5,889 nucleotides of DNA, taken from positions 1 through 5,889 of the forward strand of contig DAOTUC010000301.1 of NCBI GenBank assembly GCA_034437315.1, given 5' to 3'. The DNA comes from DSAR01 sp034437315 (GTDB taxonomy: Bacteria > Chloroflexota > Anaerolineae > B4-G1). This document shows, piece after piece, positions 4,939-5,889 of this stretch (position 1 is its first letter; every line of letters begins with the position of its first letter). A program made the translations under genes and the position numbers. The notes beneath the pieces are model-generated. The model was not told the DNA's origin. It did no database searches and saw only the letters and a program-made list of their open reading frames with translations.

Positions 4939-5727
4939 ATGAGAAGTCACGAGATTGATTATCAGATCTTGGGGGATGATCTCCAATTCGTGGAAATCGA
5001 GTTGGACCCCGGCGAGACGGTCATTGCGGAGGCCGGAATGATGATGTACGTGGAGGATAGCGTTGGTTTCGAGACCAAGATGGGGGATGGCTCAAAGCCG
5101 AAGGCCGGATTTTTGGACAAGGTGGTCAATGTGGGGATGCGCGCCATCAGCGGCGAGTCGCTGTTTATGACCCACTTCACCAACATAGCCCCGGCGGGCA
5201 AGAAACACGTCGCCTTCGGCGCGCCCTATCCGGGCAAGATCACGGCTATCGACCTGGACGATGTGAACGGTGAGTTGATTTGCCAGAAGGACGCTTTCTT
5301 GTGCGCCGCCCTGGGGACCGAACTGAGCATCGCGTTCAACAAGAAATTGGGCGCCGGGTTGTTTGGCGGAGAGGGTTTCATCCTCCAGCGGCTCCGGGGA
5401 GATGGTATGATTTTCCTCCACGCCGGTGGATCCGTCGTCGAGAGACGGCTGGTCAACGAGAAGATATTGGTCGATACGGGTTGCATCGTCGCTTTCGAGA
5501 ACACGATTGATTACGATATCCAGCGAGCGGGCAATTTGAAGTCGATGATCTTCGGTGGAGAGGGCCTCTTCCTGGCTACGCTGAAGGGCACAGGCAAAAT
5601 CTGGCTCCAATCGCTGCCCTTCTCCCGGTTGGCCGACCGAATCTTGAAGTTCGCGCCATCTCAGGGCGGCAAGTCGGCCGGCGAGGGGTCGATCATCGAC
5701 GGGGCTGTCAAATTCTTGCAGCAATAA
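4939..5727 (+). CDS. TIGR00266 / AIM24 family protein
   Basis: The 262-residue soluble protein matches the TIGR00266/AIM24 (DUF124) family, of normal length for bacterial members. The family is named after a yeast mitochondrial inner-membrane organisation protein and has a beta-rich, TRAP-like double-domain fold; its biochemical role in bacteria is unknown. Visible family features are the LDPGETVIAEAGMMMY strand at about 22-37, GESLFMTHFTN (72-82), a GLFGGEGF glycine loop (about 140-147) and the second internal copy MIFGGEGLF (about 203-211), then LKGTGKIWLQSLPFSRLADR (214-233). There is no signal peptide or membrane helix, and no catalytic residues can be assigned. The gene appears to stand alone as a single-gene transcription unit, with clear promoters and AGGAGG upstream and a hairpin terminator downstream. 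It is divergent from the VIT/VWA gene across a 223-bp control region, so shared regulation is possible but unproven. Confidence 0.93.
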   Translation: MRSHEIDYQILGDDLQFVEIELDPGETVIAEAGMMMYVEDSVGFETKMGDGSKPKAGFLDKVVNVGMRAISGESLFMTHFTNIAPAGKKHVAFGAPYPGKITAIDLDDVNGELICQKDAFLCAALGTELSIAFNKKLGAGLFGGEGFILQRLRGDGMIFLHAGGSVVERRLVNEKILVDTGCIVAFENTIDYDIQRAGNLKSMIFGGEGLFLATLKGTGKIWLQSLPFSRLADRILKFAPSQGGKSAGEGSIIDGAVKFLQQ

Positions 5728-5765
5728 ACTGTCGTGACCCTCTCAATGTTTTGGAGGCATGCTGG

Positions 5766-5790
5766 CAGCCCGTTCGTCATCGGTGGGCTG
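5766..5790 (+). other. Weak hairpin in the AIM24 3' untranslated region
   Basis: CAGCCC (5766-5771) pairs with GGGCTG (5785-5790) around a 13-base loop. No T run follows, so it is not a terminator by itself. It may stabilise the 3' end ahead of the stronger hairpin downstream. Confidence 0.3.
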
Positions 5791-5807
5791 AAACTGTAAT
5801 GGTGAGG

Positions 5808-5841
5808 AAGCGCTGGGGCGCGCGCGCCTCAGCGCTTTATT
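5808..5841 (+). terminator. Intrinsic terminator after the AIM24-family gene
   Basis: AAGCGCTG (5808-5815) pairs with CAGCGCTT (5830-5837). The pairing continues inward through a G-T wobble and four G-C pairs, giving a stem of about 13 bp. TTTATT follows at the 3' side (5836-5841). It sits about 80 bp after the stop codon. The U-tract is imperfect, but the stem is very stable. Its minus-strand tract (CTTCCTC) is weak. Confidence 0.75.
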
Positions 5842-5863
5842 GCTGCGGGTGGCTGAGCGTATC

Positions 5864-5889
5864 TCAGTCGCTCTTGCGCCACACGGGCA
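5864..5889 (-). CDS. Possible 3' tip of a minus-strand gene running off the window
   Basis: The minus strand reads PVWRKSD and then TGA (5866-5864), with the hairpin at 5808-5837 just beyond. Position and composition fit the end of a convergent gene, but only seven codons are visible, so no product can be named and the frame may be chance. Confidence 0.2.

Noticed and set aside
5092..5724. 210-codon minus-strand open frame antisense to the AIM24-family gene
   Set aside because: It mirrors the codon structure of the real gene, has no ribosome site and shows no recognisable domain, while the plus-strand frame has family motifs, AGGAGG and promoters.
5759..5791. Tiny ORF after GGAGG downstream of the AIM24 gene
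   Set aside because: Only one base separates GGAGG from the ATG, the peptide is about ten residues, and the region forms a hairpin in the 3' untranslated region.

Overview
The window looks like chromosomal DNA of a GC-rich, free-living bacterium, most plausibly a member of the Chloroflexota (Anaerolineae/Caldilineae-like). This is inferred from the gene mix: a Uma2-type nuclease with an acidic, coiled-coil tail, a secreted VIT/VWA protein, an AIM24-family protein, a DUF6125-like protein, and remnants of a PIN toxin module. There is no rRNA, tRNA or CRISPR array.

Left region (1-603) is a lower-GC gene graveyard. A 95-bp segment closed by a perfect 15-bp inverted repeat (1-15/81-95) abuts, on the minus strand, a stunted antitoxin-like ORF (95-187). 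That ORF overlaps by 4 bp the C-terminal half of a PIN-domain toxin gene (184-360). The PIN gene is broken by a probable frameshift near 345-365 and then by a 139-bp MITE-like element (421-559). The element has perfect 12-bp terminal inverted repeats and a 9-bp target duplication (ATTGGGAAT).

Central-left region (604-2293) is a plus-strand cluster. It starts with a DUF6125-like Cys-rich protein that runs without a stop into a small helical protein, which still has its own Shine-Dalgarno and ATG at 1132. A Uma2-family PD-(D/E)XK protein follows, its ribosome site overlapping the preceding stop. A strong intrinsic terminator (2266-2293) closes the cluster.

Central region (2328-4715, minus strand) is a 795-residue exported VIT + von Willebrand A protein with an intact MIDAS metal site and a C-terminal Cys/hydrophobic/Arg anchor tail. 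It converges on the Uma2 gene, so the terminator lies between them.

Right region (4716-5889) begins with a 223-bp divergent intergenic space. It carries an ECF-sigma-like promoter for the VIT/VWA gene and two interlocked sigma70-like promoters for a plus-strand AIM24/TIGR00266 gene (4939-5727), which ends in a GC-rich terminator. The last bases may hold the 3' tip of a minus-strand gene.

The genes do not form one obvious pathway. The VIT/VWA and AIM24 genes share a divergent control region and may both serve envelope or stress functions, but this is inference. I found no convincing wholly new system. The most informative features are the layered mobile-element damage at the left edge, the in-frame fusion, and the promoter architecture at 4747-4892.
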